Source of the DNA: RGIG3077 sp964490175
Lineage (GTDB): Bacteria; Bacillota; Clostridia; Oscillospirales; Ruminococcaceae
Assembly: GCA_964490175.1 (NCBI GenBank)
Contig: CAZBAI010000005.1
Location: 17,321-81,320 of the forward strand
Reading direction: 5' to 3'
Length of the DNA: 64,000 nt
Below the pieces are notes generated by a model. It was not told the DNA's origin, did not search any database, and saw nothing but the letters and a program-made list of their open reading frames with translations. Positions 17,211-26,074 of the stretch are shown in pieces. The translations under genes and the position numbers were made by a program. Position 1 is the stretch's first letter. Each line of letters opens with the position of its first letter.

Positions 17211-19252
17211 ACGAAACGATAGCTCTTGTCGGCAACCCGAATGTCGGAAAATCCACAGTTTTCAACGCATTAACGGGTCTTAATCAGCACACGGGGAATT
17301 GGACGGGAAAAACCGTCGGAAAAGCTGTGGGCACTTTTTTACACAATAACAGCAGATATCGGATTACGGATTTGCCGGGAGCATATTCGTTGAAACCGCA
17401 ATCATTTGAAGAAGAAGTAACTCGTGATTACATCATTTTCGGCAAATATTCAAAGGCCGTTCTCGTTGCGGATTCAACCAATCTCAGGCGTAGTTTGATA
17501 CTGATTTTGCAGGTGCTTGAATTTACCCCAAACGCCGTTATATGTTTGAATTTGTGCGATGAAGCGGCAAAAAAGGGCATTGTTACCGATATTGACGAAT
17601 TAAGTCTTCAGCTGTGCTGCCCCATTGTGCCGACAAGTGCGAAAAAGAAACGCAAAAACGGTCTTGATTCACTTAAAGAAGCCATCTTCGGCGATATCAT
17701 AAAATATTCAAAAAAAATCGACTACGGCGAAAAAATCGAAAAAGGCGTGGATATGCTTGAAGATTCATGCAAGCTTTTGTGCCCGAATATGCCCTCGCGA
17801 TTTCTTGCGCTTCGCCTTTTGGAAAACGATGAGGGCTTTTTGCAAAAGCTTTGCAAAGAATATTGTCCGCAAGCACATGAGCTTTTGCAAAAAGCCGAGC
17901 TTGTGCGCAATGATATCGGACTTAAATTTGCTGAGATAGGCCATATAATCAACAACGCCGTGATAGAAAGAGCCGAGGAAATCGCAAAAATTTGCAGCAA
18001 AGTGCCGCCGAAAGCGCACTCAATCGACAGAAAGCTCGATTATATTTTCACATCAAAACAAACGGGAATCCCGATAATGCTGATAATGCTGCTTTTTATA
18101 TTTTGGCTGACCGTATTCGGGGCAAACTACCCCTCAAAACTTTTGTCCGATTTATTCACCCATATTATATCCGCCGTGCAAAAGTCATTTGAAAACGCAA
18201 ATATAAATCCTTATTTTTCTTCGTTTATATGCGACGGAATACTGTCCGTAATCGGACGTATCGTTTCGGTAATGCTGCCGCCCATGGCGATTTTCTTTCC
18301 GCTTTTCACTATTTGGGAGGACTTCGGCTATCTGCCGAGAGTTGCTTTCAATCTTGACAGAGCTTTTCAAAAAGCCGGCGTCAGCGGCAAGCAAAGCCTG
18401 ACAATGTGCATGGGGCTTGGGTGCAATGCCTGCGGAATAACCAACTGCCGCATTATAGATTCTCGGCGTGAACGCTCAATCGCCGTAATGACAAACGCTT
18501 TTATACCGTGCAACGGCAAGTTTCCGACCATAATCGCAATTGTAACAATGTTTTTCACAAGCGCAGGCGCAGGCAAATTCACTTCAAGTATTATTCAGGC
18601 GCTGGCGCTGACCGGTGTGCTGATATTAGGCGTGCTTTGCACTCTTTTATGCTCAAAACTGCTTTCAAAAACCGTATATAAAGGAAAAAGCGAAAGCTTT
18701 GCCCTTGAACTGCCGCCCTACCGCACGCCGCAGGCAATAACGGTAATAGTCCGCTCAATACTCGACCGCACCGTATTTGTACTGCTAAGGGCGCTGTGCG
18801 CCGCCGCACCCGCAGGAGCAATCATTTGGATTTTTGCCAATGTAAATATCGGCGATGCGAGCTTGCTCACGGCGGTTTCGCAATTTCTCGACCCTTTCGC
18901 ATCGTTTTTCGGGCTTGACGGAGTAATACTTTTAGGCTTTATATTGGGATTTCCCGCAAACGAAATCGTTTTGCCGATAATCATAATGGCATATACCTGC
19001 AACGGCACGCTGACCGAATTTTCCGACCTTGGCGCACTCAGGTCGCTTCTTTGCGAAAACGGCTGGAACACCTTGACCGCAATGTGCACAATAATCTTTT
19101 CGCTGCTGCATTTTCCGTGCGCAACCTCGTGCATAACCGTTTTTAAAGAAACACGCAGTATTAAACAAACCTTAGGCGCAATGCTTTTGCCCACACTGTT
19201 CGGTCTGTGCATATGCGCAATTTTATCTCACACAATTTGCATGATTGCATAA
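17207..19252 (+). CDS. feoB: Ferrous iron transporter FeoB
   Basis: 681 residues from the ATG at 17207 that overlaps the feoA stop; the reading frame remains open 57 codons further upstream, but that stretch merely shadows feoA. An N-terminal GTPase domain (GNPNVGKSTVFNALTG at 8-23, DLPGAYSL, NLCDEAAKKG) and GDI region are followed by the membrane permease from about residue 285, with Gate motifs (GLGCNACGI, ALCAAAPAGAIIWI) and terminal helices. Imports Fe2+ across the cytoplasmic membrane. Probably controlled by the divergent DtxR-type regulator. Confidence 0.97.
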   Translation: MNETIALVGNPNVGKSTVFNALTGLNQHTGNWTGKTVGKAVGTFLHNNSRYRITDLPGAYSLKPQSFEEEVTRDYIIFGKYSKAVLVADSTNLRRSLILILQVLEFTPNAVICLNLCDEAAKKGIVTDIDELSLQLCCPIVPTSAKKKRKNGLDSLKEAIFGDIIKYSKKIDYGEKIEKGVDMLEDSCKLLCPNMPSRFLALRLLENDEGFLQKLCKEYCPQAHELLQKAELVRNDIGLKFAEIGHIINNAVIERAEEIAKICSKVPPKAHSIDRKLDYIFTSKQTGIPIMLIMLLFIFWLTVFGANYPSKLLSDLFTHIISAVQKSFENANINPYFSSFICDGILSVIGRIVSVMLPPMAIFFPLFTIWEDFGYLPRVAFNLDRAFQKAGVSGKQSLTMCMGLGCNACGITNCRIIDSRRERSIAVMTNAFIPCNGKFPTIIAIVTMFFTSAGAGKFTSSIIQALALTGVLILGVLCTLLCSKLLSKTVYKGKSESFALELPPYRTPQAITVIVRSILDRTVFVLLRALCAAAPAGAIIWIFANVNIGDASLLTAVSQFLDPFASFFGLDGVILLGFILGFPANEIVLPIIIMAYTCNGTLTEFSDLGALRSLLCENGWNTLTAMCTIIFSLLHFPCATSCITVFKETRSIKQTLGAMLLPTLFGLCICAILSHTICMIA

Positions 19253-19272
19253 AACCCGAACATTAAAACAAA

Positions 19273-19320
19273 CGCCTGATTTGCAATGCAAAAATGCAAT
19301 CGGGCGATTTTTGTTTTTTT
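19273..19320 (+). terminator. Terminator after feoB
   Basis: Imperfect hairpin CGCCTGATTTGCA/TGCAATCGGGCG followed by a T-rich tract. On the minus strand it is followed by TTTGTTTT, so it may also end the convergent GNAT gene. Confidence 0.75.
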
Positions 19321-19323
19321 GAG

Positions 19324-19794
19324 CTAAAGCACTATTTCCATGCATCTTTTTTGAACGCCGAATCCGAATTTTTCATAAAACTTCAAAGCGCTTATATTCT
19401 TTTCCCAAACATTAAGGGTGATATTATCAAAGCCGTTTTTTCTTGCAAAATTTACGGCATATTCACACAAAAGCGTGCCGATATGCCTGCCTCTGTATTG
19501 TTCGTCAACGCACAAATCGTCAATATACAGCGTTTTAAGCGCAGTAAGGCTCTCGGTTTCCGGTCTGTATAATTTTACGCAAAATACATAGCCGAGCACG
19601 GTGTTTTCTTCGTCAACGCAGACAAAAATCGGGCGCATATCATCATTTATAATTTCTTTGAGCTGCAAATCCGTATATTTTTTCGCATTTGCTTTAAACA
19701 AATCGGGTCGCCCCACGCTGTGCAGCTGCTGAACCTGATACAAAAGCTCGTTTATTCTTTCACAATCGTCCAAAACGGCACGTCTTATTTCCAT
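19324..19794 (-). CDS. GNAT family N-acetyltransferase
   Basis: 156 residues, single GNAT fold. The acetyl-CoA binding motif A is clear: YIDDLCVDEQYRGRHIGTLL (Q/RxxGxG/A) near 90-109, then the C-terminal NVWEKNISALKFYEKFGF. The substrate is unknown; proteins of this type often modify small amines or protein N-termini. AGGATG precedes the ATG and it has its own promoter. It converges on feoB. Confidence 0.85.
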   Translation of the reverse strand: MEIRRAVLDDCERINELLYQVQQLHSVGRPDLFKANAKKYTDLQLKEIINDDMRPIFVCVDEENTVLGYVFCVKLYRPETESLTALKTLYIDDLCVDEQYRGRHIGTLLCEYAVNFARKNGFDNITLNVWEKNISALKFYEKFGFGVQKRCMEIVL

Positions 19795-19833
19795 TTAATA
19801 CATCCTGCCTTTCAATAATAAAGCTACATTCGT

Positions 19834-19862
19834 ATTTTACACACCGAAATAAAATATGTCAA
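19834..19862 (-). promoter_or_regulatory. Promoter of GNAT gene
   Basis: TTGACA (19857-19862) and TAAAAT (19834-19839) on the minus strand, 17-base spacer, about 40 bases upstream of the start codon. It is back to back with the GH9 promoter. Confidence 0.75.
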
Positions 19863-19880
19863 CTTTTTTTGAAAACCGTA

Positions 19881-19910
19881 TTGACATATGGGTTTTAGCG
19901 ATGATATAAT
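19881..19910 (+). promoter_or_regulatory. Promoter of GH9 gene
   Basis: TTGACA (19881-19886) and TATAAT (19905-19910) with an 18-base spacer, ending 36 bases before the ATG. Confidence 0.85.
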
Positions 19911-19946
19911 GTGCAAAACTTTTGAATTTTTAAGGTGATTTATAAT

Positions 19947-21656
19947 ATGGATAAAAAGTATTTTTCACGAAATATACCCAAAATCAGGGAATTTGATAAG
20001 GATATTTTCGTAAATCAGGCAGGATATCACGAAAAGCGCCGAAAAGTCGCAATAATCAAATCAAAATGCGATGAATTTTTCGTAAAAGACGAAAACGGCT
20101 GTATAAAATATCGCTCCGATACAGTGCATTTCGGAATTGACAAAGATTCGCAAGATGATATATATATTGCGGATTTTTCCGAATTTTGCCAAATCGGGCG
20201 CTATTTTATCGAAACCGACACAAAAAAGCGCTCTGTTGCATTTAAAATATCAAACAACTGCTGTGACAAAACCTTTGACGATGTTTGCAAAGCGTTTTAT
20301 TTTCTGCGTTGCGGAACAAGCCTTGACAAAATCCATGCCGGCAAATTCTCGCACCCATGCTGTCATAAAAATGCGGCAATCGAATGGTCAAACCGCAATG
20401 TATCGCTTGATGTGAGCGGCGGCTGGCATGATGCGGGCGATTACGGTCGATATGTCACGGCAGGCGCTTGCGCTTTGGCGCATATTCTTTTTGCATACAG
20501 GCTGTTTCCGCAAGTGTTTGACAAACAAAATCTCAACATTCCCGAAAGCGGCGAAAATATGCCGGATATGCTCTGCGAATGCCGCTATGAGCTTGACTGG
20601 CTTTTGAAAATGCAAAAAAGCAACGGAAGCGTTTATCACAAGGCAACCACAATGCGCCATGCGCCTTTTATAATGCCGCAATGCGACTTGCAGCAAATGT
20701 ATTTGTTTGATATATCTTCAATGGCAACGGCTGATTTTGCCGCAATCTGCGCCCTTTCATCACGCATTTATTCGCAATTTGACAAAGAATATTCGCAAAA
20801 GCTTTTGTGCGCTTCGCTCAAAGCATATGCATTTCTCGAAAAAAATCCGCAATTTATAGGATTTGAAAATCCGCCCGGGTGTGATACCGGCGTTTACGGT
20901 GAAAGCGACGATACCGACAACCGATTTTGGGCGGCAACCGAGCTTTTTTGCACAACGAACACTAAAAAATATCATGATGATATGAAAATTATGCTGAAGA
21001 AAAACAACTTTTCCCACACTGCCTTAGGCTATGGCGCAACGGGCGGACTTGGCGCATTTTCATATATCTTCGACGCAAAAAATCCCGATTTATCTTTGCT
21101 TTCTCACTTTAAAAACGAATTTATCGGCAATTGCGAAAAATCTGCCGCACTTTCCGACAAATGCGGCTACGGCGCCGCAATGGAAACCCGTGACTGGTGC
21201 TGGGGCAGCAATATGAATATCGCAAAAAGGGCAATGATATTTATTATCGCCGATAAAATAGAGGAAAAAGACCGCTTTGAGAAATACGCCTGCGCCCAGT
21301 TTGATTATCTTCTCGGCATAAACGCCACCGGATTTAGTTTTATAACTCAAAACGGCGAATTTTCGGCAAATTACCCCCACTTGCGCCCGGCATACGCCGA
21401 CGGAATCGAGCAGTGCATTCCCGGAATGGTCTGCGGCGGTCCGAACCGTTTTCCCGCAGACAGCGACGCAAAGCTTTTGCTAAAGCCCGAAACTGCGCCG
21501 GCAAAATGCTATGTTGACGATGTCGGGTGCTATTCGCTCAACGAAATTACAATATATTGGAACTCGCCCGTCGTTTTTTTGTGCGCATACATTAAAGATA
21601 AATTTAAAGGGCAAAGCAATGACATAAGCACAAATCAAGAGCGGGATATTTGTTGA
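19947..21656 (+). CDS. Glycoside hydrolase family 9, intracellular
   Basis: 569 residues from ATG at 19947 with AAGGTGA nine bases upstream (a GTG four codons earlier has no site). N-terminal Ig-like CelD_N domain (about 20-95, FVNQAGYHEKRRKVAIIKS), then the alpha/alpha-barrel. The catalytic pair sits in GGWHDAGDYGRYV (D162, D165) and the general acid is probably E533 in YSLNEITIYW. PGMVCGGPNRFPADS is the usual GH9 substrate-cleft segment. There is no signal peptide, membrane segment, CBM or dockerin, so it probably hydrolyses imported cello- or gluco-oligosaccharides in the cytosol rather than fibre outside. No transporter for such sugars is adjacent. Confidence 0.9.
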   Translation: MDKKYFSRNIPKIREFDKDIFVNQAGYHEKRRKVAIIKSKCDEFFVKDENGCIKYRSDTVHFGIDKDSQDDIYIADFSEFCQIGRYFIETDTKKRSVAFKISNNCCDKTFDDVCKAFYFLRCGTSLDKIHAGKFSHPCCHKNAAIEWSNRNVSLDVSGGWHDAGDYGRYVTAGACALAHILFAYRLFPQVFDKQNLNIPESGENMPDMLCECRYELDWLLKMQKSNGSVYHKATTMRHAPFIMPQCDLQQMYLFDISSMATADFAAICALSSRIYSQFDKEYSQKLLCASLKAYAFLEKNPQFIGFENPPGCDTGVYGESDDTDNRFWAATELFCTTNTKKYHDDMKIMLKKNNFSHTALGYGATGGLGAFSYIFDAKNPDLSLLSHFKNEFIGNCEKSAALSDKCGYGAAMETRDWCWGSNMNIAKRAMIFIIADKIEEKDRFEKYACAQFDYLLGINATGFSFITQNGEFSANYPHLRPAYADGIEQCIPGMVCGGPNRFPADSDAKLLLKPETAPAKCYVDDVGCYSLNEITIYWNSPVVFLCAYIKDKFKGQSNDISTNQERDIC

Positions 21657-21693
21657 ATCTGACAAAATACAACATGTAATTGCCGTTTTTTGT

Positions 21694-21722
21694 TGAAATT
21701 CGACCCGATATGTGATATACTC
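21694..21722 (+). promoter_or_regulatory. Promoter of NCS2 permease
   Basis: TTGAAA (21694-21699) and TATACT (21717-21722), 17-base spacer, about 30 bases before the start codon. The gap is too short for a purine riboswitch. Confidence 0.75.
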
Positions 21723-21753
21723 AAAACACATTATAAATTTTAGGAGGAAATTT

Positions 21754-23178
21754 ATGGAAAAGCTTTTTAAGCTAAAGCAGAACGGGACAAGCGTTCGTAC
21801 CGAAATTCTCGCCGGTCTGACGACCTTTATGACAATGGCGTACATCATCGCTTTGAACCCGAATCTGCTCACTAATTTCGGTGCGGAAGGCACCGAGCTT
21901 TGGAACGGCGTATTCATGTCAACCTGCATTGCATCGGCTATTGCTATGTTCTGCATGGCATTTTTGGCAAACAAACCGTTCTGTCTTGCCCCGGGAATGG
22001 GTCTTAACAGCTTCTTTGCGGTTGTTGTCGGAAACATCGTTTCCATAACAGGCATGAGCTATGTTGAATCATTCCACGCAGGACTTGTAATCATTCTCAT
22101 TGAGGGTATAGTTTTCCTTATTCTCTCATTCTTGAACGTGCGTGAAAAAATCGTTGATGCGATTCCCTTGGGCGTGCGTTTGGGCATTTCTCCCGCAATC
22201 GGACTTATGCTTATGAACATCGGCTTCGGCTCAAATGCAGGCGTATATTCCGAAAACGGCGGTCCTTTCTATCTTATGAGAGATTTCTTCGGCGCACTCA
22301 CTCCGAGTGTTGCAAAAGAAGCAATGGGCTCGGGTTATAACCAAATGCTCTTAAACGTTGTAACAACATTTATCGGTCTTTTTGTAATCATTGCACTGGC
22401 ACAGCGCAAGATCAAGGCTTCCGTGCTTATCGGAATGCTCGCCGCTTCTGTTGCAAACTGGGCAGGACAGGCTATATTCCTTGACACCAACCCCTTCAGC
22501 TCGCTCAAAAGCGCATCGTTTGTGCCGCCCTTTAAGGATATGATGGACACAACATTCTTCACCTTTGATTTCAAAGGTCTGTTTGAAATCGGCTGGTTCA
22601 CCGCAATCACCCTTATAATCACATTCTGCATGATTGATATGTTCGATACGATAGGCACTCTCGTCGGCACCGCTTCACGTGCGAATATGCTCGATGAAAA
22701 AGGAAATATGCCCAACATGAAGGAAGCGCTCATTTCCGACGCTATCGGCACGATTGCAGGTGCGTGCACAGGTACATCTACCGTAACAACATTTGTTGAA
22801 TCCGCAGCAGGCGTTGAGGCAGGCGGCAGAACAGGTCTTACCTCGCTGACAACAGGTTTGCTCTTCCTTGCTTGCATTTTCATCGCACCTATTGCCGCAA
22901 TCATTCCGGCAGCCGCAACATCTTCCGCATTGATTTACGTCGGCGTGCTTATGCTTATGGGTCTGAAAAACGTAGACTTTGATGACCTTGAACAAATCGT
23001 TCCCGTAGCAATCATGCTCATCGGTATGCCTATTTCCGGCTCAATCGGTCACGCTATCGGTCTTGGATTGATTTCCTATACATTCATCAAAGTATTTAAC
23101 GGAAAATTCAAAGAGGTTTCGGTGCTGACTTATGTTATCTCCGCACTGTTCCTCGTAAAATTCTTCCTCATTGCCTAA
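21754..23178 (+). CDS. NCS2 family purine permease (AzgA/PbuG-like)
   Basis: 474 residues from ATG at 21754 behind AGGAGG. Opens LKQNGTSVRTEILAGLTTFM, the hallmark of AzgA-type permeases, followed by MAYIIALNPNLL, CLAPGMGLNSFFA, GVRLGISPAIGLML and GTVVG-type DTIGTLVGTASRANM segments; about 12-14 membrane helices. Proton-coupled import of adenine, guanine or hypoxanthine is the known role of this subgroup; the exact base cannot be assigned. Stands alone between its own promoter and terminator. Confidence 0.9.
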   Translation: MEKLFKLKQNGTSVRTEILAGLTTFMTMAYIIALNPNLLTNFGAEGTELWNGVFMSTCIASAIAMFCMAFLANKPFCLAPGMGLNSFFAVVVGNIVSITGMSYVESFHAGLVIILIEGIVFLILSFLNVREKIVDAIPLGVRLGISPAIGLMLMNIGFGSNAGVYSENGGPFYLMRDFFGALTPSVAKEAMGSGYNQMLLNVVTTFIGLFVIIALAQRKIKASVLIGMLAASVANWAGQAIFLDTNPFSSLKSASFVPPFKDMMDTTFFTFDFKGLFEIGWFTAITLIITFCMIDMFDTIGTLVGTASRANMLDEKGNMPNMKEALISDAIGTIAGACTGTSTVTTFVESAAGVEAGGRTGLTSLTTGLLFLACIFIAPIAAIIPAAATSSALIYVGVLMLMGLKNVDFDDLEQIVPVAIMLIGMPISGSIGHAIGLGLISYTFIKVFNGKFKEVSVLTYVISALFLVKFFLIA

Positions 23179-23207
23179 ATTTTGGCATTTATTTTTCAAA
23201 ACGCACA

Positions 23208-23250
23208 AGTCGGCTTTGCTTTTTTTCAAAAAGGCAGAGCCGACTTTTTT
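23208..23250 (+). terminator. Terminator after NCS2 permease
   Basis: Strong hairpin: AGTCGGCTTTGC paired with GCAGAGCCGACT, followed by TTTTTT. Confidence 0.9.
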
Positions 23251-23282
23251 GGAGTATTGAGCATACATTATGTCAAATTGAC

Positions 23283-23311
23283 TTGACAACTTCACTGCAA
23301 AAGCGTATAAT
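23283..23311 (+). promoter_or_regulatory. Promoter of small FakA-like gene
   Basis: Perfect TTGACA (23283-23288) and TATAAT (23306-23311), 17-base spacer. Confidence 0.85.
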
Positions 23312-23347
23312 AAAGGTACTGAATTTAATTTTTAAGGAGAATTTGCA

Positions 23348-23599
23348 ATGATTGAATTTAAATTTGATACTCAGCTTTTGATTGAGGGTCACGACCTTGA
23401 CGAGGACACAATAAACGATTATTTTGAAAAAAATTTCAACGGTGACTGCCTTTTGGCTGTGGGCGATGAGGATTTGATAAAAATTCACTATCACACAAAC
23501 GAACCGTGGAAAGTGCTTGAATATTGCGCTTCGCTCGGCGATATACACGATATCGTTGTTGAAAATATGGCACGTCAAAGCGAGGATTTGCACGGTTGA
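23348..23599 (+). CDS. Stand-alone FakA/DAK1-like module (83 aa)
   Basis: 83 residues with AAGGAG before the ATG. The segment LLAVGDEDLIKIHYHTNEPW followed by KVLEYCASLGDIHDIVVENM resembles the region after the kinase domain of the fatty-acid kinase FakA/YloV, where the consensus reads gD.lvvvgDddlvKvHvHt..Pg.vl.y....G.l..i.ieNM..Q. Here the module is a complete gene with its own promoter, ribosome-binding site and terminator, so it is not a decayed end of a longer gene: no kinase sequence is found around it. In FakA the equivalent domain carries the fatty-acid-carrier interaction. The function of the free module is unknown. Confidence 0.75.
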   Translation: MIEFKFDTQLLIEGHDLDEDTINDYFEKNFNGDCLLAVGDEDLIKIHYHTNEPWKVLEYCASLGDIHDIVVENMARQSEDLHG

Positions 23600-23611
23600 G
23601 CTTTCAAAATT

Positions 23612-23653
23612 CGCCCACAGGTAAGCTTTAATGCCGCCTGCGGGCGTTTTTTT
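23612..23653 (+). terminator. Terminator after small FakA-like gene
   Basis: Stem CGCCCACAGG/CCTGCGGGCG followed by seven T. Confidence 0.9.
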
Positions 23654-23738
23654 GCGCATTTGTTTGCATAAATTAAAGCAAATTCAGACCCTATTACAGT
23701 GCAAAATAACAGAAAATTTATTTTTTTTCAAATAGCTA

Positions 23739-23767
23739 TTGACTATGGACTTTGATTTGGATATAAT
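23739..23767 (+). promoter_or_regulatory. Promoter of potABCD
   Basis: TTGACT (23739-23744) and TATAAT (23762-23767), 17-base spacer. Transcription would begin near 23774, about 346 bases before the potA start codon. Confidence 0.8.
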
Positions 23768-23773
23768 TAAGTT

Positions 23774-24119
23774 TATACTGTGTCGAAATATAGCACAGTC
23801 ACGACCGTGAGTATAGGCATGGCTTGCGGTTGATATAACTTATGCTTTTTGCATCTGTGCCAACATCATCAAAAAATTTAATATTAAAGATGTAAACAAA
23901 CGGACAGTTCTCATATATTGTCATTTTCAATATAGCAGGAACCGTTGTGCTTTTTAAAGGCACTTGAGAAACCGTATGCTGCAGTCGGTAAAGCTTTGGC
24001 TTTTCCGATATGTAACAACTCTTTGCGGAGGCTGCGGTTAGTCCGATTGTTGGGTTCGCGCAGAGCTGCTATGACGGCAATACGCGGTCTTTTCAAGCCG
24101 CAAAGGGGGATGCAAAAAT
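23774..24119 (+). promoter_or_regulatory. Long structured 5' leader of potABCD
   Basis: About 346 bases without a credible gene. Visible pairings: ACTGTG/CACAGT near 23780-23799; TATATTG/CAATATA (23914-23934) inside GTTC/GAAC (23907-23942); GTGCTTT/AAGGCAC (23947-23963); TCGG-AAAGC/GCTTT-CCGA (23985-24008); and a perfect eight-base long-range stem CTTTGCGG (24021-24028) with CCGCAAAG (24098-24105). The last stem closes a 78-nt domain and runs into the potA ribosome-binding site AAGGGGGAT, so folding could control translation. No U-tract follows, so it is not a simple terminator. It matches none of the common riboswitch cores I know by sequence. A new polyamine-responsive element or an ncRNA sharing the promoter are both possible. 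Confidence 0.6.
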
Positions 24120-25247
24120 ATGGAAAAAAATAATAAATTGATTGAATTGAAAAACATCGTCGTTGAGTTTGACGGTGAACGGGTCATCGATGACATGAGC
24201 CTTTATATCGGTGACGGTGAATTTATCACACTGCTCGGGTGCTCCGGCTGTGGCAAAACAACCACACTGCGAGTGATTGCGGGCTTTATTACTCCACAAA
24301 GCGGAGAGGTGTTTTTTGATTCAAAAAACATCAATGGTGTTCCGCCTTATAAAAGGTCGGTCAACACCATTTTTCAACGTTACGCACTTTTTCCGAATTA
24401 TAATGTTTATGACAACATCGCTTTCGGTTTGCGTGTAAACAAAGTGCCCGAAAAGGAAATCGAACAAAGAGTTGCCGAAATGCTCAAGCTTGTGAATTTG
24501 CAGGGCTTTGAAAAGCGAAGCATAACCAAGCTTTCCGGCGGTCAGCAGCAGCGTGTCGCAATAGCGAGAGCCGTAATCAACCGACCTAAGGTTTTGCTGC
24601 TTGACGAGCCTTTGGCGGCGCTTGATTTGAAGCTGCGCAAGGATATGCAAAAGGAGCTTAAAAATATTCAGCGCCAGTTGGGAATAACGTTTATTTATGT
24701 AACGCACGATCAGGAAGAAGCGCTTTCGATGTCCGATACGGTCGTTGTTATGCACGAGGGAAAAATACAGCAAATCGGCAAACCTGTTGATATTTACAAT
24801 GAGCCGAAAAATGCTTTTGTGGCTGATTTTATCGGCGAAAGTAATATCATTGACGGCGTTATGGAAGACGACTTTAAGGTAAGGCTTGACGGCAGAAGCT
24901 TTGAATGTCTTGACAAAGGCTTTGCCAAGGGCGAACCTGTCGATGTTGTGATAAGACCCGAAGATGTCGATATCGTGCCCGCAGGCAGCGGTATGCTGCG
25001 AGGCGTTATAAAATCGGTTACATTCAGGGGCGTGCACTTTGAAATACTTATTGACGTGCAAAACTTTATGTGGATGATTCAAACAACCGACGAATATCAA
25101 GAGGGTCAGGAGGTTGATTTGAAAATCGACCCGGAGGCAATACATATAATGAAAAAATCCAAATACTCCGGACAGTTCGGCGATTACAGCACGTACAGCG
25201 ACGAAATGGACGCATTAAGCGACGCTACGGAGGAATATGACGAATGA
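24120..25247 (+). CDS. potA: Spermidine/putrescine ABC transporter ATPase
   Basis: 375 residues. Walker A LLGCSGCGKTTTL (about 38-50), signature LSGGQQQRVAIARA, Walker B VLLLDEPLAALDLKLRK, H-loop THDQEEAL, then a C-terminal TOBE region (about 270-345). Energises polyamine import. AAGGGGGAT lies before the ATG, partly inside the leader stem. Its TGA overlaps the potB ATG. Confidence 0.95.
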   Translation: MEKNNKLIELKNIVVEFDGERVIDDMSLYIGDGEFITLLGCSGCGKTTTLRVIAGFITPQSGEVFFDSKNINGVPPYKRSVNTIFQRYALFPNYNVYDNIAFGLRVNKVPEKEIEQRVAEMLKLVNLQGFEKRSITKLSGGQQQRVAIARAVINRPKVLLLDEPLAALDLKLRKDMQKELKNIQRQLGITFIYVTHDQEEALSMSDTVVVMHEGKIQQIGKPVDIYNEPKNAFVADFIGESNIIDGVMEDDFKVRLDGRSFECLDKGFAKGEPVDVVIRPEDVDIVPAGSGMLRGVIKSVTFRGVHFEILIDVQNFMWMIQTTDEYQEGQEVDLKIDPEAIHIMKKSKYSGQFGDYSTYSDEMDALSDATEEYDE

Positions 25248-26074
25248 ACAAAAGGCTCAACATAAAACAGCTTTTGCTGAATGCGCCCTATACGCTGTGG
25301 GCTGCCGTGTTTGTCGTGGTTCCGCTTTTGTTTGTGGCGTATTATGCCTTTACCGACCCTTACGGCAATTTCACGCTTGAAAATTTGTCAAACCTAAGCA
25401 AGTACGCAAACGTTTTCAAAAAATCGCTGCTGTATTCGGTAATCGCAACGGTGATCACACTGCTTATCGCCTATCCGTTTGCTTATTTTATGAGCAAAAA
25501 AAGCGCAAATGTGCAGCGTGTTCAAATGATGCTCGTAATGCTTCCGATGTGGATGAATCTGCTTATAAGAACCTATTCTTGGACGCTTATTTTAGAGCGC
25601 AACGGCATTATCAACAATTTTCTCTCAATATTCGGGATTGAACCTTTAAGACTTATCGGAACGCCGGGAGCTGTTATATTGGGTATGATTTATAACTATC
25701 TTCCGTATATGATTTTGCCGATTTACACGGTGCTTTCAAAAATCGATACATCGATTCTCGAAGCCGCCGAGGATTTGGGTTGCAACAGCTTTAACACGTT
25801 CCGCAGAGTTGTTCTTCCGCTTAGCATAAGCGGTGTTGTTTCCGGCGTAATTATGGTGTTTGTGCCCTCGGTAAGCACTTTTTACATTTCGCAGAAATTA
25901 GGCAGTGAATCCGAATGGCTTATCGGCGACAATATCGAATATTTGATAAAATCCACAACCGACGGAATGAATGTTGCCGCCGCACTTTCGCTTGTTCTTA
26001 TGATAATAATTCTCGCAAGCATGGCGATTATGAACAAATTTACAGATTCAAATGACGGAGGTATGATAGTATGA
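25244..26074 (+). CDS. potB: Polyamine ABC transporter permease PotB
   Basis: 276 residues, six predicted membrane helices. The EAA loop that contacts PotA reads EAAEDLGCNSFNTFRRVV. The start overlaps potA (ATGA) and the end overlaps potC by four bases, so all four genes are a tightly coupled operon. Confidence 0.95.
   Translation: MNKRLNIKQLLLNAPYTLWAAVFVVVPLLFVAYYAFTDPYGNFTLENLSNLSKYANVFKKSLLYSVIATVITLLIAYPFAYFMSKKSANVQRVQMMLVMLPMWMNLLIRTYSWTLILERNGIINNFLSIFGIEPLRLIGTPGAVILGMIYNYLPYMILPIYTVLSKIDTSILEAAEDLGCNSFNTFRRVVLPLSISGVVSGVIMVFVPSVSTFYISQKLGSESEWLIGDNIEYLIKSTTDGMNVAAALSLVLMIIILASMAIMNKFTDSNDGGMIV

Noticed and set aside
18718..19212. 164-codon minus-strand frame over feoB
   Set aside because: Entirely antisense to the feoB membrane domain, no start signal.
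21657..21753. Purine riboswitch ahead of the NCS2 permease
   Set aside because: Only about 30 bases lie between the promoter and the start codon, too few for the aptamer.
23774..24119. pot leader considered as T-box, TPP, SAM, lysine, c-di-GMP or cobalamin riboswitch
   Set aside because: None of the conserved cores of these families (for example the T-box antiterminator AGGGTGG) was found.
23911..24133. Short open frames within the pot leader
   Set aside because: No ribosome-binding site and composition consistent with structured RNA; the plus-strand frame runs into potA out of register.
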